Positions 1 through 9,234 are shown, numbered from the stretch's first letter. The stretch is 64,000 bases of DNA from Cystobacter ferrugineus (GCF_001887355.1 NZ_MPIN01000021.1:44790-108789); one strand, 5' to 3'. Notes: a model not told the origin generated them from the sequence alone. Numbers and translations: made by a program.

Positions 1-448
1 GGCCCTGCTCCGCCTGCTTGCGGCGCTTGTTGCCCTCGAAGAGGAAGGGCTTGGTCACCACGCCCACGGTGAGGCAACCCAGGCTCTTGGCGATGTCCGC
101 GATGATGGGCGCCGCGCCCGTCCCCGTGCCACCACCCATGCCGGCGGTGACGAACACCATGTCCGCGCCCTCGATCATCGAGGCGATCTGATCGCGCGAC
201 TCGAGCGCGGCCTCACGGCCCATCTCCGGGTTGGCGCCCGCGCCCAGGCCCTTCGTCAACGTCTGTCCGAGCTGCAGCCGCGTCGGTGCCTTGCTCGCCG
301 CCAGTGCCTGTACATCGGTGTTGGCGGCAATGAAGTCGACACGCTCAAGCTTCGCCATGATCATCGTGTTGACCGCGTTGCATCCAGCGCCCCCCACGCC
401 GATGACGCGAATCTTGGCGGCCTGCTTGTTCTGCTCGAACTGGTCCAT
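1..448 (-). CDS. ftsZ: Cell division protein FtsZ (N-terminal part; cut by window edge)
   Basis: Tubulin-like GTPase that polymerises into the division ring at midcell. Only the first 149 residues are in the window; the gene runs off at base 1. Seen directly: a short N-terminal tail, the Rossmann start [15 protein letters not shown] (about residues 13-27), NTDVQAL at about 43-49 and the tubulin signature GGGTGTG at 105-111, all diagnostic for FtsZ. The ATG at 446-448 has an AAGGAA ribosome binding site on the minus strand. It is the last gene of the dcw cluster, but it is separated from ftsA by a 4.1 kb sensor kinase on the other strand. It therefore probably needs its own promoter within 449-954. 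Identity is near certain. Confidence 0.97.
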   Translation of the reverse strand, partial: MDQFEQNKQAAKIRVIGVGGAGCNAVNTMIMAKLERVDFIAANTDVQALAASKAPTRLQLGQTLTKGLGAGANPEMGREAALESRDQIASMIEGADMVFVTAGMGGGTGTGAAPIIADIAKSLGCLTVGVVTKPFLFEGNKRRKQAEQG

Positions 449-954
449 GAGTTTCCTTCTTTTCGCGCGTGCCCGCGCGCGCACCTGCAAACACCATCTT
501 CAGCAAGTCGCGATCTTTGGCAAGTTCTGAGCTACGAACATGTAGCGCCTCGTCGCATCGCCAAGTCGTCACAGGCACTTACGCGCAAGCCCCACCAGAG
601 CAGCCGTGCGACGTGGTGGGAGCATCACACCTCTTGACTCGCGCCACGAGCATTTCGGAGCACGAAGCACTCTTCATCACGTACCGCCGCAGTCCATGAA
701 TGTGGACTCGCTGCACGCCACCGCCGCGCTCGACATCTCCGTCTACCCGTGAGGGGGATTCCACTGCGCGCCGGTTCTCGTGGCCCTTCTACATGAAGGT
801 GTGGCCCACGCGGCAAGAGAACAATCGAGGAGCGCGCCAGGCGCGACAGAAAACCCAACAGAGCATCACCAGGACCCTGGCTTTTCGAGCGCGAGGCCAA
901 GTGCTCCGGGGCATAAGGAGCGGAGCACCGCGAGACGCTCCATGGGGTGAATGC
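449..954. other. Non-coding divergent region between ftsZ and the hybrid kinase
   Basis: About 500 bases without a convincing gene. It must hold the ftsZ promoter (minus strand) and the kinase promoter (plus strand). An open frame in phase with the kinase extends back to an ATG at 700, but its translation looks like non-protein (Arg/Ser/Thr-rich, no domain), so it is treated as leader. A TTGACT hexamer at 634-639 on the plus strand has no good -10 partner at 17 bases. The clearest structure is the inverted repeat at 901-928. Confidence 0.5.
901..928. repeat. Perfect inverted repeat just upstream of the hybrid kinase
   Basis: GTGCTCCG at 901-908 is matched by CGGAGCAC at 921-928 with a 12-base spacer. 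The arms are perfect over 8 bp. It lies 27 bases before the preferred TTG start of the kinase and contains the alternative GTG start at 901. It could be an operator (a 20-base centre-to-centre spacing fits a dimeric regulator) or an RNA hairpin in the leader. Confidence 0.5.
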
Positions 955-3900
955 TTGGACGAAGGACTGACTGGCGGGGGGGAGATGCTGGCGCGCATCC
1001 GCGCCTTCGACTGGACCCGGACCCCGCTCGGTCCTCTCGAGCGCTGGCCCCAGAGCCTGAAGACGGCGGTGAGCATCTGCCTGGACTCACGCTTCCCCAT
1101 GATCGTCCGCTGGGGCGAGGAACTCATCGCGCTCTACAACGACGCCTATATCCCCATCCTCGGCCGCAAGCACCCCGGAGCGCTCGGCAGTCCCGGACTG
1201 TCGCGGGCGTTGTGGGGAGACCCGGAGACCCGCACCATCATCGAGCCCATGTTGCGCGGCGTGCTCGCCCGGGGCGAGGCCACCTGGTCCAACGATCAGC
1301 TCATCATCTTCCAGCGCCACGGCTTCGCCGAGGAGGCCTACCTCACCTTCTCCTATAGCCCCATCCGCGTGGAGTCCGGAGAGGTGGGCGGCGTCTTCAC
1401 CGCCGTGAGCGAAACGACCCGGAAGGTGCTGGGCGAGCGGCGCCTGCGCGTGCTGCGCGAGCTGTCGGCACGCGCGTCCGCGGAGACCACCCTGCCGGGC
1501 ACCTACGCGGCGGCCCTGTCCGTGCTCGGCTCCGCTTCACACGACGTACCCTTCTGCCTGCTGTACATGCTCGACGCGGCGGGGACGACGGCCACCCTCG
1601 CGGGACTGGGCGGCGACGTTCCCAACGAGGCGGCACCCAGGCGCATCGCGGTGCATGCGCTCGAGGCCCCATGGCCCCTGACACGGGCCTGGACCGGAGC
1701 CGTGGAGGTAGAGCTCGCGCGGCTGGGACCCTGGGCGAGCGCCCTCCCCGGAGGCCCCTGGCCCGAGCCAGCACGTCAGGCCCTGCTGCTGCCCATCCGT
1801 CCCACCGGCGAGAAGAACCCCTCGGGATTCCTGGTCGCCGGCACCAGCCCCCGGCTGCCGCTGGACGACAACTACCGCGGCTTCCTCTCCCAGGTGGCCG
1901 ACCACCTCTCCCACGCCATCGCCCGGGTGCATGCCTACGAGGAAGAGCGCCGACGCGCCGAGTCCCTCGCCGAGCTGGACCGCGCGAAGACCGTCTTCTT
2001 CAGCAACGTGAGCCATGAGTTCCGCACTCCCCTCACGCTCATGCTCGGCCCCCTGGAGGAGCTGCGCTCGGGAGTCCTCGGCACCTTGACGCCTCCCCAA
2101 CACGCGCGGCTCGACACGCTCCATCGCAACGCCCTGCGGCTGCTCAAGCTCGTCAACTCGCTGCTGGACTTCTCTCGCCTCGAGGCCGGGCGCGTCCAGG
2201 CCCGCTTCGTTCCCACGGACCTGGCCGGGCTCACCCGCGGCCTCGCGAGCGCCTTCCGCTCCGCCACCGAGCAGGCCGGCCTCACGCTGACGATCGACTG
2301 TCCCACGCTGCCCGAGCCCCTCTACGTGGACCGGGACTCGTGGGAGAAGATCGTCCTCAACCTGCTCTCCAATGCCTTCAAGTTCACCTTCGAGGGCGGC
2401 ATCACGGTGAGGCTCCGGCCAGACGACGGCCGGGCCGTGCTCGAAGTGGAGGACACGGGCACGGGCATCCCCGCCGAGGCCCTGCCCCACCTCTTCGAGC
2501 GCTTCTATCGGGTGGAAGGGGCGCGCAGCCGAACCCAGGAGGGCAGTGGCATCGGGCTCGCGCTGGTGCAGGAGCTGGTGAAGCTGCACGGCGGCACCCT
2601 CTCCGTGGCGAGCACCCCGGGCCAGGGCACGCGCTTCACGGTGATGCTCCCCACCGGCCGCGCGCACCTGCCCGCGGAGCGCATCGGCGACACCCCGGCC
2701 CCACGCTCGAGCGACTCCAGCGCCGCGCCCTTCGTGGACGAGGCCCTGCGCGGGCTGCCCCGCCCGCGGACGCCGCCCGCCGAGGAAACCGCGGGCCAGG
2801 GCCGCATCCTGCTGGTCGACGACACGCCGGACATGCGCGGGTACGTGTCCGGGTTGCTGCTCGGCGCGGGCCACACCGTGGAGACCGTCTCGGATGGGCT
2901 CCAGGCGCTCGCGGCCGTGCGGGAGCGTCGGCCGGATCTCATCCTCACGGACGCGATGATGCCCGGGCTCGATGGCTTCGGCCTGCTGCGCGAGCTGCGC
3001 GCGAGCGAGCGCACCCGCACGCTGCCCGTCATCCTGCTCTCGGCGCGCGCGGGCGAGGAGTCGCGCGTGGAGGGCCTGAGCCAGGGCGCGGACGACTACC
3101 TGGTGAAGCCCTTCAGCGCGCGCGAGCTGCTCACGCGCGTGCGCACGCAGCTCGAGCTGTCTCGGCTGCGCGCCACCTTGAAGAGCGAGAAGTTCCGCGC
3201 GTTCGTCCTCAACGTCCCCGGCGCCGTGTACGAGTGCCAGCCCGAATCTCCCTGGCGCTTCAGCTTCATGAGCGAGCCGGTGCTCGCCCTCACGGGTCAT
3301 TCCGCCTCCGAGTTCCTCGCGGGGCTGACCTGGGCGCCCCTCGTCCACCCCGAGGATCTCTCCTCCGTGGAGACGCGGATCGCCCAGGCGGTGGAGCAAC
3401 ACGAACCCTACGAACTGGAGTACCGCCTGCGCCACGCGGACGGAACCACGCGCTGGGTCTCGGAGGTCGGGCGGGCCGTCTACGACGAGGCCGGCCAGGC
3501 CTATTGCCTCGAGGGCATCATCTTCGACATCACCGAGCGCAAGGCGGCCGAGGAGTCCCTCCAGCACTACCAGCGGCAGTTGACCCGCACCCTCGCGGAG
3601 AACGCCACCTCGGCCCTGTACATGACGGATGGCGAGAGCCGCTGCACCTATATGAACCCCGCGGCCGAGCGGATGACGGGTCACGTCTTCGCCGACGTCC
3701 AGGGCCAGCGGCTCCATGACTTCATCCACCCGTCCCAGCCAGGGGCGGCGGTCTGCACCGGCACCTGTGCCCTCGAGCGGTTGCTCACCGGACCGGGAAC
3801 CCGGGGCGGCACGCACGAGGATCTCTTCGTGCGCACGTCGGGAACCGCCCTGCCCGTGGCCGTGGCGGCGAGCCCCCTGCTGCGCGAGGGCCAGCGCGTG

Positions 3901-5082
3901 GGCACCGTGCTCGAGGCGAGGGATCTCACCGGGCAGAAGCGGGCCGAGGCGGCGTTGCTGGAGGCCCAGCACCGCAAGGATGAATTCCTGGCGATGCTCG
4001 CCCACGAGCTGCGCAACCCCATGGCGCCCATACGCGCCGCGCTCAAGCTGATCGCCGCCCGCGCCGCCCTCGATGACAAGGGACGCCACGCCATCGAGAT
4101 CATCGAGCGGCAGACGACGAACCTCGCGCGGCTCGTGGACGATCTGCTCGATGTGTCGCGCATCACCCGGGGACACATCGAGCTGCGCAAGACGCTCGTG
4201 GAACTGCCCGCCATCATCGAGAGCGCCCTGCAATCCGTGCAGCCCCTGCTCGACGAGCGGCGCCACGAGGTGAGCGTCACCCTGCCCCGCAAGCCCCCGC
4301 GCACCTTCGGGGATGCCATCCGGCTCGAGCAGATCGTCGTCAACCTGCTCACCAACGCCGCCAAGTACACCGAGCCCGGGGGCACCCTGCGCGTGGGCCT
4401 GGAGCGCGCGGGCGCCGAAGCGGAGATCCGCGTGAAGGACACGGGCATCGGCATCTCTCCGGAGATGCTCGGCCGCGTGTTCAACCTCTTCGAACAGGCC
4501 GAGCGCCCCCTCGATCGCTCCCAGGGAGGATTGGGCATCGGGCTCACGATGGTGAAGAACCTCGTCGAGATGCACGGAGGCACCATCGAGGCCAGGAGCG
4601 AGGGGCTCGGTCAGGGCAGCGAGTTCATCGTCCGGCTGCCGCTCGCCGAGGAGCCCAGCGCGCCGCGACCCGCCCCAGACACGCGGGTGGATCCCCCGCC
4701 CTCGAGCGCCCGGCGCATCCTCGTGGTGGACGACAACCTGGATGCCGCCGACACCCTCGCCGAGCTGCTACAGACCTGGGAGCACACCGTCTGGCAGGCC
4801 CACGACGGGCTCGCGGCGCTCCAGGCCGTGGAAGAGCATCGCCCGGACATCGTCCTGCTCGACATCGGACTGCCGGGAATGGATGGCTACGAGGTGGCGC
4901 GCCGGCTGCGCTCGGGGCCGCTCGGCCAGCAACTCACCCTCGTGGCGCTCACCGGCTATGGCCAGGCGAGCGATCGCCACCGCGCGTTGGAGGCGGGGTT
5001 CGATCAGCACTTCGTCAAACCCGTGGACATCGACGGGCTGCAGAAGTTCATCGAACAGCGGCCGGCCCGCGGTGCGCGGTAG
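955..5082 (+). CDS. Large hybrid sensor histidine kinase (two kinase modules, two receivers)
   Basis: Cytoplasmic two-component phosphorelay protein, about 1375 residues, with no obvious membrane helix. Domains in order: PAS-like N-terminus (about 1-150, starting GGGEM...FDWTRTPLGP), GAF-like (165-330), HisKA with phospho-His 354 in VSHEFRTPL, HATPase (455-565), receiver 1 (D666 acceptor, K718), two PAS domains (745-1000), a second HisKA with His 1017 in LAHELRNPM, second HATPase (1120-1230), and receiver 2 (D1303, K1355). All catalytic residues are present in both modules. The start is uncertain: TTG 955 keeps the GGGEM motif intact; ATG 985, GTG 901 and ATG 700 are alternatives. It is transcribed against the flanking ftsA and ftsZ and ends 12 bases from the ftsA stop. 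Signal and output are unknown; no regulator gene lies beside it. Confidence 0.9.
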   Translation: MDEGLTGGGEMLARIRAFDWTRTPLGPLERWPQSLKTAVSICLDSRFPMIVRWGEELIALYNDAYIPILGRKHPGALGSPGLSRALWGDPETRTIIEPMLRGVLARGEATWSNDQLIIFQRHGFAEEAYLTFSYSPIRVESGEVGGVFTAVSETTRKVLGERRLRVLRELSARASAETTLPGTYAAALSVLGSASHDVPFCLLYMLDAAGTTATLAGLGGDVPNEAAPRRIAVHALEAPWPLTRAWTGAVEVELARLGPWASALPGGPWPEPARQALLLPIRPTGEKNPSGFLVAGTSPRLPLDDNYRGFLSQVADHLSHAIARVHAYEEERRRAESLAELDRAKTVFFSNVSHEFRTPLTLMLGPLEELRSGVLGTLTPPQHARLDTLHRNALRLLKLVNSLLDFSRLEAGRVQARFVPTDLAGLTRGLASAFRSATEQAGLTLTIDCPTLPEPLYVDRDSWEKIVLNLLSNAFKFTFEGGITVRLRPDDGRAVLEVEDTGTGIPAEALPHLFERFYRVEGARSRTQEGSGIGLALVQELVKLHGGTLSVASTPGQGTRFTVMLPTGRAHLPAERIGDTPAPRSSDSSAAPFVDEALRGLPRPRTPPAEETAGQGRILLVDDTPDMRGYVSGLLLGAGHTVETVSDGLQALAAVRERRPDLILTDAMMPGLDGFGLLRELRASERTRTLPVILLSARAGEESRVEGLSQGADDYLVKPFSARELLTRVRTQLELSRLRATLKSEKFRAFVLNVPGAVYECQPESPWRFSFMSEPVLALTGHSASEFLAGLTWAPLVHPEDLSSVETRIAQAVEQHEPYELEYRLRHADGTTRWVSEVGRAVYDEAGQAYCLEGIIFDITERKAAEESLQHYQRQLTRTLAENATSALYMTDGESRCTYMNPAAERMTGHVFADVQGQRLHDFIHPSQPGAAVCTGTCALERLLTGPGTRGGTHEDLFVRTSGTALPVAVAASPLLREGQRVGTVLEARDLTGQKRAEAALLEAQHRKDEFLAMLAHELRNPMAPIRAALKLIAARAALDDKGRHAIEIIERQTTNLARLVDDLLDVSRITRGHIELRKTLVELPAIIESALQSVQPLLDERRHEVSVTLPRKPPRTFGDAIRLEQIVVNLLTNAAKYTEPGGTLRVGLERAGAEAEIRVKDTGIGISPEMLGRVFNLFEQAERPLDRSQGGLGIGLTMVKNLVEMHGGTIEARSEGLGQGSEFIVRLPLAEEPSAPRPAPDTRVDPPPSSARRILVVDDNLDAADTLAELLQTWEHTVWQAHDGLAALQAVEEHRPDIVLLDIGLPGMDGYEVARRLRSGPLGQQLTLVALTGYGQASDRHRALEAGFDQHFVKPVDIDGLQKFIEQRPARGAR

Positions 5083-5094
5083 GCACGCGGGCTT

Positions 5095-6327
5095 CTAGAA
5101 GATGTCCTCGAGCCACTCGCGCATGCGGCCCTTGACCTTCTTGTAGACGTTCTCGTCGCGGATGCGGAACATCTTCCGGTCCAGGTGCCGGGCGCCATAG
5201 ACGACCAGGCCCACGCCGGTGGCGTACATGGGGCTCTTCACCACGTCCACCAGCCCGCCGATGCCGCGCGGCATGCCCCGGCGCACCGGCAGCCCGATGA
5301 CCTCCTCGGCCAGCTCCGGCATGCCCGCCAGCAGCGTGGAGCCACCGGTGATGACCACGCCCGAGGCGAGCAGATCCTCGTAGCCGCACTTCTGGATCTC
5401 CCGGTGCACGAGCTGGAAGATCTCCTCCACGCGCGGCTCCAGGATTTCACAGAGGATCTGCCGGCCGAGCACGCGCGGCTGACGGCCGCCCACGCTGGGC
5501 ACCTCGATGGTCTCGTCCTTGTCCACGAGCGAGGCCAGGGCGCAGCCGAACTTCTGCTTGATGCGCTCGGCCTCGTGGGCCGGGGTGCGCAGGCCGATGG
5601 CGATGTCGCTCGTCAGGTTGTTGCCACCCAGGGCGATGACGGCGGTGTGCACGATGGAGCCGCCGGAGAAGATGGCGATGTCGGTGGTGCCCCCGCCGAT
5701 GTCGACGAGGCACACGCCCAGCTCCTTCTCGTCCTCGCCCAGCACCGCCTCGGCCGAGGCGAGCGGCTGCAGGACGATGTCCGCCACGTTGAGGCCCGTG
5801 CGGTTGGCGCACTTGACGATGTTCTGCGCGCTGGACACGGCGCCGGTGACGATGTGCACCTTGGCCTCCAGCCGCACGCCCGCCATGCCCAGGGGCTCCT
5901 TGATGCCACCCTGGTCATCGATGATGAACTCCTGGGGCAGCACGTGGATGACCTCGCGGTCGAGCGGGATGGCCACGGCCTTGGCGGCGTCGATGACGCG
6001 CGCGATGTCCGCCTCGCGCACCTCCTTGTCCTTCACCGCGACGATGCCCTGCGAGTTGAAGCCCTTGATGTGGCCACCGGCGATGCCCGTGTACACATGG
6101 GAGATCTCCGCGCCGGCCATCAGCTCGGCCTCCTCCACCGCCCGGCGGATGGAGGACACGGTCGCCTCGATGTTGACCACCACGCCCTTGCGCAGACCCT
6201 TCGACGGGTGCGTGCCGATGCCGATGATGTCGATCCCGCTGTCGGTCAGCTCCCCGACAATCGCGCAGATCTTCGTCGTGCCGATGTCGAGGCCGACGAT
6301 GATCTCCCCGGACTTCTGCTTCGCCAT
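5095..6327 (-). CDS. ftsA: Cell division protein FtsA
   Basis: Actin-like ATPase that tethers FtsZ filaments to the membrane. 410 residues (E. coli about 420). Visible motifs: IIVGLDIGTTKICAIVGE (phosphate 1, residues about 9-26), the SHVYTGIAGGHIKGF segment of the 1C domain, VDIGGGTTDIAIF (phosphate 2) and VVITGGSTLLAGM (adenosine loop). The C-terminus ends in the basic amphipathic segment KGRMREWLEDIF, the expected membrane-targeting helix. ATG 6327 is preceded by GGAGGG at good spacing. It follows ftsQ by 47 bases. An open frame continues far upstream, but that sequence is out of frame with ftsQ and is not coding. Confidence 0.97.
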   Translation of the reverse strand: MAKQKSGEIIVGLDIGTTKICAIVGELTDSGIDIIGIGTHPSKGLRKGVVVNIEATVSSIRRAVEEAELMAGAEISHVYTGIAGGHIKGFNSQGIVAVKDKEVREADIARVIDAAKAVAIPLDREVIHVLPQEFIIDDQGGIKEPLGMAGVRLEAKVHIVTGAVSSAQNIVKCANRTGLNVADIVLQPLASAEAVLGEDEKELGVCLVDIGGGTTDIAIFSGGSIVHTAVIALGGNNLTSDIAIGLRTPAHEAERIKQKFGCALASLVDKDETIEVPSVGGRQPRVLGRQILCEILEPRVEEIFQLVHREIQKCGYEDLLASGVVITGGSTLLAGMPELAEEVIGLPVRRGMPRGIGGLVDVVKSPMYATGVGLVVYGARHLDRKMFRIRDENVYKKVKGRMREWLEDIF

Positions 6328-6374
6328 GACTGCCCTCCAGGCCCCCCCACTCTCGTGAAGGGGGGCGCGTGCCC

Positions 6375-7229
6375 CTACTGCGCCGACGTCCCGTTCCTCT
6401 CGGACACGGGACTCGAAATCTTGACCGCCACCCAGCCGGGCCGCGCCCGGTTGTCCAGGTGGATGACCTCCGCGGACAGCCCCTTGCCCTTGAGCCCCTC
6501 GCGCACCCGCGCGAGCCGCTGGAGCTTCTCCTCCATCGCCCCCTCCCCCATCCGCACCTGCGTTCCATCCGACAACACCAACACCAGCCCGTCGTCCGCC
6601 ACGCGCACCTCGCTCAGGCGCTCGCTCTTGCCGGGGCGCGCGGACGTGTACGCCGCCACCATGGCCAGGGCCTCGAGCAGGCTCTCGTGCGCCTTCGCCT
6701 CGTCGGCGAGGTAGGCCTCCCGGTCCACCCCGGTGACGAGCGGCAGGTCCAACCCGTCCTCGGGCTGCAGCCGCTTGAAGGGCTTGCCCTCCTCGTTGAG
6801 GAGGTACAGATCGTTGAGCACCACCAGCGCCACCGGCGCGTGCTCGGAAACTTCCACGGACACGCTGGCGGGGAAGTGACGCCGCACCGCCACGTCGCGC
6901 ACCCAGGGGTGGGTGGCCATGGCGCGCTCGAGCGAGTCCACGTCCAGGGTCCACAGGTTCTGCCCCACCGTGAGCCCGGACAGCTTGAGCAGCTCGCCCG
7001 GGTGCGCCCGGTGCAACCCGCTGAAGGACGTCTCCTTGAGCAGGAAGAAGGGCGAGGTGAGCGCCCAGCGCCGCAGCTCGATGCCGCCCCAGAGCAGGGC
7101 GCATGTCAGACCGGTGAGGACAATGGCCTTGAGCAACCCAGGTCCATGCGCGCGCACGGCTCCCGCCATGGCCGCCTTCTTCTGGGCGACGTCCTGATGA
7201 CGCCGGTTCTTGCTCTTGCCGAATGCCAT
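6375..7229 (-). CDS. ftsQ: Cell division protein FtsQ
   Basis: Bitopic inner-membrane divisome protein that links FtsL/FtsB to late septal proteins. 284 residues: a basic cytoplasmic tail (KSKNRRHQ), one transmembrane helix at about 33-50, then a periplasmic POTRA domain (about 60-130, with LSGLTVGQNLWTLDVDSLE and HPWVRDVAVRRHFP) and the FtsQ beta domain. Length and order match the family (E. coli 276). ATG 7229. It is preceded by an unusually long 127-base gap after ddl, which may hold an internal promoter for ftsQ-ftsA. Confidence 0.95.
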   Translation of the reverse strand: MAFGKSKNRRHQDVAQKKAAMAGAVRAHGPGLLKAIVLTGLTCALLWGGIELRRWALTSPFFLLKETSFSGLHRAHPGELLKLSGLTVGQNLWTLDVDSLERAMATHPWVRDVAVRRHFPASVSVEVSEHAPVALVVLNDLYLLNEEGKPFKRLQPEDGLDLPLVTGVDREAYLADEAKAHESLLEALAMVAAYTSARPGKSERLSEVRVADDGLVLVLSDGTQVRMGEGAMEEKLQRLARVREGLKGKGLSAEVIHLDNRARPGWVAVKISSPVSERNGTSAQ

Positions 7230-7281
7230 GATGTGCGCCGGCGCATGCTGCGCGCGGTTGGATCTCCACGCCAGTTTTTGG

Positions 7282-7301
7282 CTACAGACACGTCGCTGTA
7301 G
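7282..7301. repeat. Inverted repeat in the ddl-ftsQ gap
   Basis: CTACAG at 7282-7287 and CTGTAG at 7296-7301 form a perfect 6-bp dyad with an 8-base loop. It sits in the longest non-coding gap of the minus-strand dcw run (7230-7356). A second imperfect GC-rich dyad (CCGGC...GCCGG) follows at about 7302-7328. On the minus strand no U-tract follows, so an operator or mRNA hairpin is more likely than a terminator. Confidence 0.45.
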
Positions 7302-7356
7302 TCCGGCTTTCCTCGGGGAGGAGGCCGGTCTTGTTCACTTCCGATGAGGACCGGAC

Positions 7357-8301
7357 TCAGGCCTTGACAGAGGCCCCTTGCAACAGCCGCTCACACAGCG
7401 AGGGGAAGTCGATGCCATTGCCCGCGGCGATCTTCGGCAGCAGGCTGGACTCGGTCATTCCCGGCAGCGTGTTGGTCTCCAGCAGGAAGACGTCCCCCGA
7501 GGGCGTCAGGATGACGTCCGAACGGGAGCCGCCACTACAGCCCAGGGCGCGATGGGCGCCGAGGCACACCTCGTTCACCCGGGCATACTGCTCGGGCGGA
7601 AGGGGGGCGGGGAAGAGGTACTGGGTGGTGCCCCCGGACTTGTACTTGGCCTCGTAGTCGTAGAACTCCCGCGCGGCCACCACCTCGATGACGCCCAGGG
7701 CCTGGTCATCCAGGACGCCGCCCTGCACCTCGCGGCCCTTGATGAACTGCTCCACCAGGATGGAGCCGGCGCGCTGGGAGACGTCCTCCACGGCGGCCAG
7801 GTACGCCTCGCGCGTCTTGCACAGGTGCACGCCCACGCTGCTGCCCTCGCGCGACGGCTTGACGACGACGGGCAGGGAGAAGGGCAGCGAGTCCACGGCG
7901 GCGAGCGCCGCGTCCCTCGAGGTGAAGGAGCGGTAGGGGGGCGTGGGGATGCCGTGGGCGATGAAGACCTGCTTGGCGAAGACCTTGTCCATGCCCAGGG
8001 ACGAGGCCATGACGCCGCTGCCCGTGTACGGGATGAACATGCACTCGAGCAGGCCCTGCACGCAGCCGTCCTCGCCATAGCGGCCATGGAGGGCGATGAA
8101 GGCCACCTCCACCTTCTCCGCCACCAGCCGCGCGGGCAGGTCGCGGCCCACGTCGATCTCCACCACGTCGTAGCCCAGCCCCCGCAGGGCCTTGGCCACC
8201 GCGGCCCCGGAGCGCAGCGACACCTCGCGCTCGGAGGACAGGCCCCCGAGCAACACACCGACCCGCTTCCGCTTCAGCTCATCCTTGGACAGGGTGCTCA
8301 T
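7357..8301 (-). CDS. ddl: D-alanine--D-alanine ligase
   Basis: ATP-grasp ligase that joins two D-Ala for the peptidoglycan stem peptide in the cytoplasm. 314 residues (E. coli DdlB 306). Motifs: LLGGLSSEREVSL (about 17-29), LHGRYGEDG (71-79), GSGVMASSLGMDK, VVKPSREGSSVGV (ATP binding) and C-terminal LETNTLPGMTESSLLPK carrying metal ligands. The ATG at 8301 overlaps the murB stop by 4 bases, so the two are translationally coupled. Identity is near certain. Confidence 0.97.
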   Translation of the reverse strand: MSTLSKDELKRKRVGVLLGGLSSEREVSLRSGAAVAKALRGLGYDVVEIDVGRDLPARLVAEKVEVAFIALHGRYGEDGCVQGLLECMFIPYTGSGVMASSLGMDKVFAKQVFIAHGIPTPPYRSFTSRDAALAAVDSLPFSLPVVVKPSREGSSVGVHLCKTREAYLAAVEDVSQRAGSILVEQFIKGREVQGGVLDDQALGVIEVVAAREFYDYEAKYKSGGTTQYLFPAPLPPEQYARVNEVCLGAHRALGCSGGSRSDVILTPSGDVFLLETNTLPGMTESSLLPKIAAGNGIDFPSLCERLLQGASVKA

Positions 8302-9230
8302 GGCAGGAAGACTCCCACGCGCTTGACTTCAGGTTGAAGAACGACGCCCCGCTCCTGCTTCACACGCTCCTGCATGAGCGTGAGCAGGGAGAGCACGTCG
8401 CGGGCGGTCGCTCCGCCCAGGTTGACGATCCAGTTGGCGTGCAGGAGCGACACCTGCGCGCGGCCGATGATGTGGCCCTTGAGATTCACGCTCTCGATGA
8501 GCCGCCCGGCATAGTCGCCCGGGGGGTTGGCGAAGACGCTGCCGAAGTTGGGCTGGCTGAGCGGCTGCGAGCGCTTGCGGTACGCGAGATCCTCGTCCAT
8601 GACCTTCTTGGACGCCTCGAGGTCCCCCTTGCGCAGGACGAAGCGCACCCGCGTCACCACGCCACCCCGGGGCAGCTCGGTGTGCCGGTAGCCATGGGGG
8701 ATGTCCGCGCGGGTCAGCCACCCGAGCCCGTCCGCGGTGGCCACCTCCACGGCCTCCACCACGCGGAAGCACTCGCCATTCTTGGTGCCCGCGTTCATCG
8801 TCACCGCGCCGCCGAGCGTGCCCGGAATGCCCGCGAGGAACTCCGCGCCCACCAGGCCCTGCGCGCGCATCACGTTGCACAGCCGCACGATGGCCGAGCC
8901 CGCGCCCAGGGTGAGCCGGCCCTCCTCGGCGCCCACGTCCGCCACCTCGGGGAAGAGGTCCCCCGGCAGCTTCACGGTGACGCCGGGAATGCCGCCATCA
9001 CCCACGAGCGTGTTGGCGCCACCGCCGAGCACCGTGAGGGGCACGCCCTCCTCGCGCACCAGGCGCAGGAGCGCCACCAGCGCCTCGGGCGAGCGCGGAC
9101 GGACGAGCGCCTCGGCGGGGCCACCCACGCGCACGCTCGTGAGGGGCGCGAGCGGGGCTCCCGCCGTCACCTCACAGCCCGACAGGCGCCCCACCCGCTC
9201 GGGCAGGGACGAGGAGAGAACGGCCACCAT
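8298..9230 (-). CDS. murB: UDP-N-acetylenolpyruvoylglucosamine reductase
   Basis: FAD enzyme that reduces UDP-GlcNAc-enolpyruvate to UDP-MurNAc with NADPH. 310 residues, close to the shorter type II MurB proteins rather than E. coli type I (342). Motifs: SVRVGGPAEALVRP, LTVLGGGANTLVGDGG (FAD binding), FLAGIPGTLGGAVTMNAG, the catalytic-serine segment FGSVFANPPGD with AGRLIE, and C-terminal LQPEVKRVG with the catalytic Glu. ATG 9230 lies 4 bases after the murC stop. Confidence 0.97.
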   Translation of the reverse strand: MVAVLSSSLPERVGRLSGCEVTAGAPLAPLTSVRVGGPAEALVRPRSPEALVALLRLVREEGVPLTVLGGGANTLVGDGGIPGVTVKLPGDLFPEVADVGAEEGRLTLGAGSAIVRLCNVMRAQGLVGAEFLAGIPGTLGGAVTMNAGTKNGECFRVVEAVEVATADGLGWLTRADIPHGYRHTELPRGGVVTRVRFVLRKGDLEASKKVMDEDLAYRKRSQPLSQPNFGSVFANPPGDYAGRLIESVNLKGHIIGRAQVSLLHANWIVNLGGATARDVLSLLTLMQERVKQERGVVLQPEVKRVGVFLP

Positions 9231-9234
9231 GTGC

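Noticed and set aside
700..954. N-terminal extension of the hybrid kinase from ATG 700
   Set aside because: Residues are non-protein-like, contain an inverted repeat at 901-928, and the conserved N-terminal motif begins after TTG 955.
1537..4575. 1012-codon open frame on the minus strand inside the hybrid kinase
   Set aside because: Shadow of a GC-rich gene: His/Glu/Gly/Arg-rich translation without domains, while the plus strand carries complete kinase and receiver motifs.
5095..7269. Open frame suggesting an FtsA fusion extended through the ftsQ region
   Set aside because: The upstream part is out of frame with ftsQ, which has its own clear product; FtsA begins at ATG 6327 with a good ribosome site.
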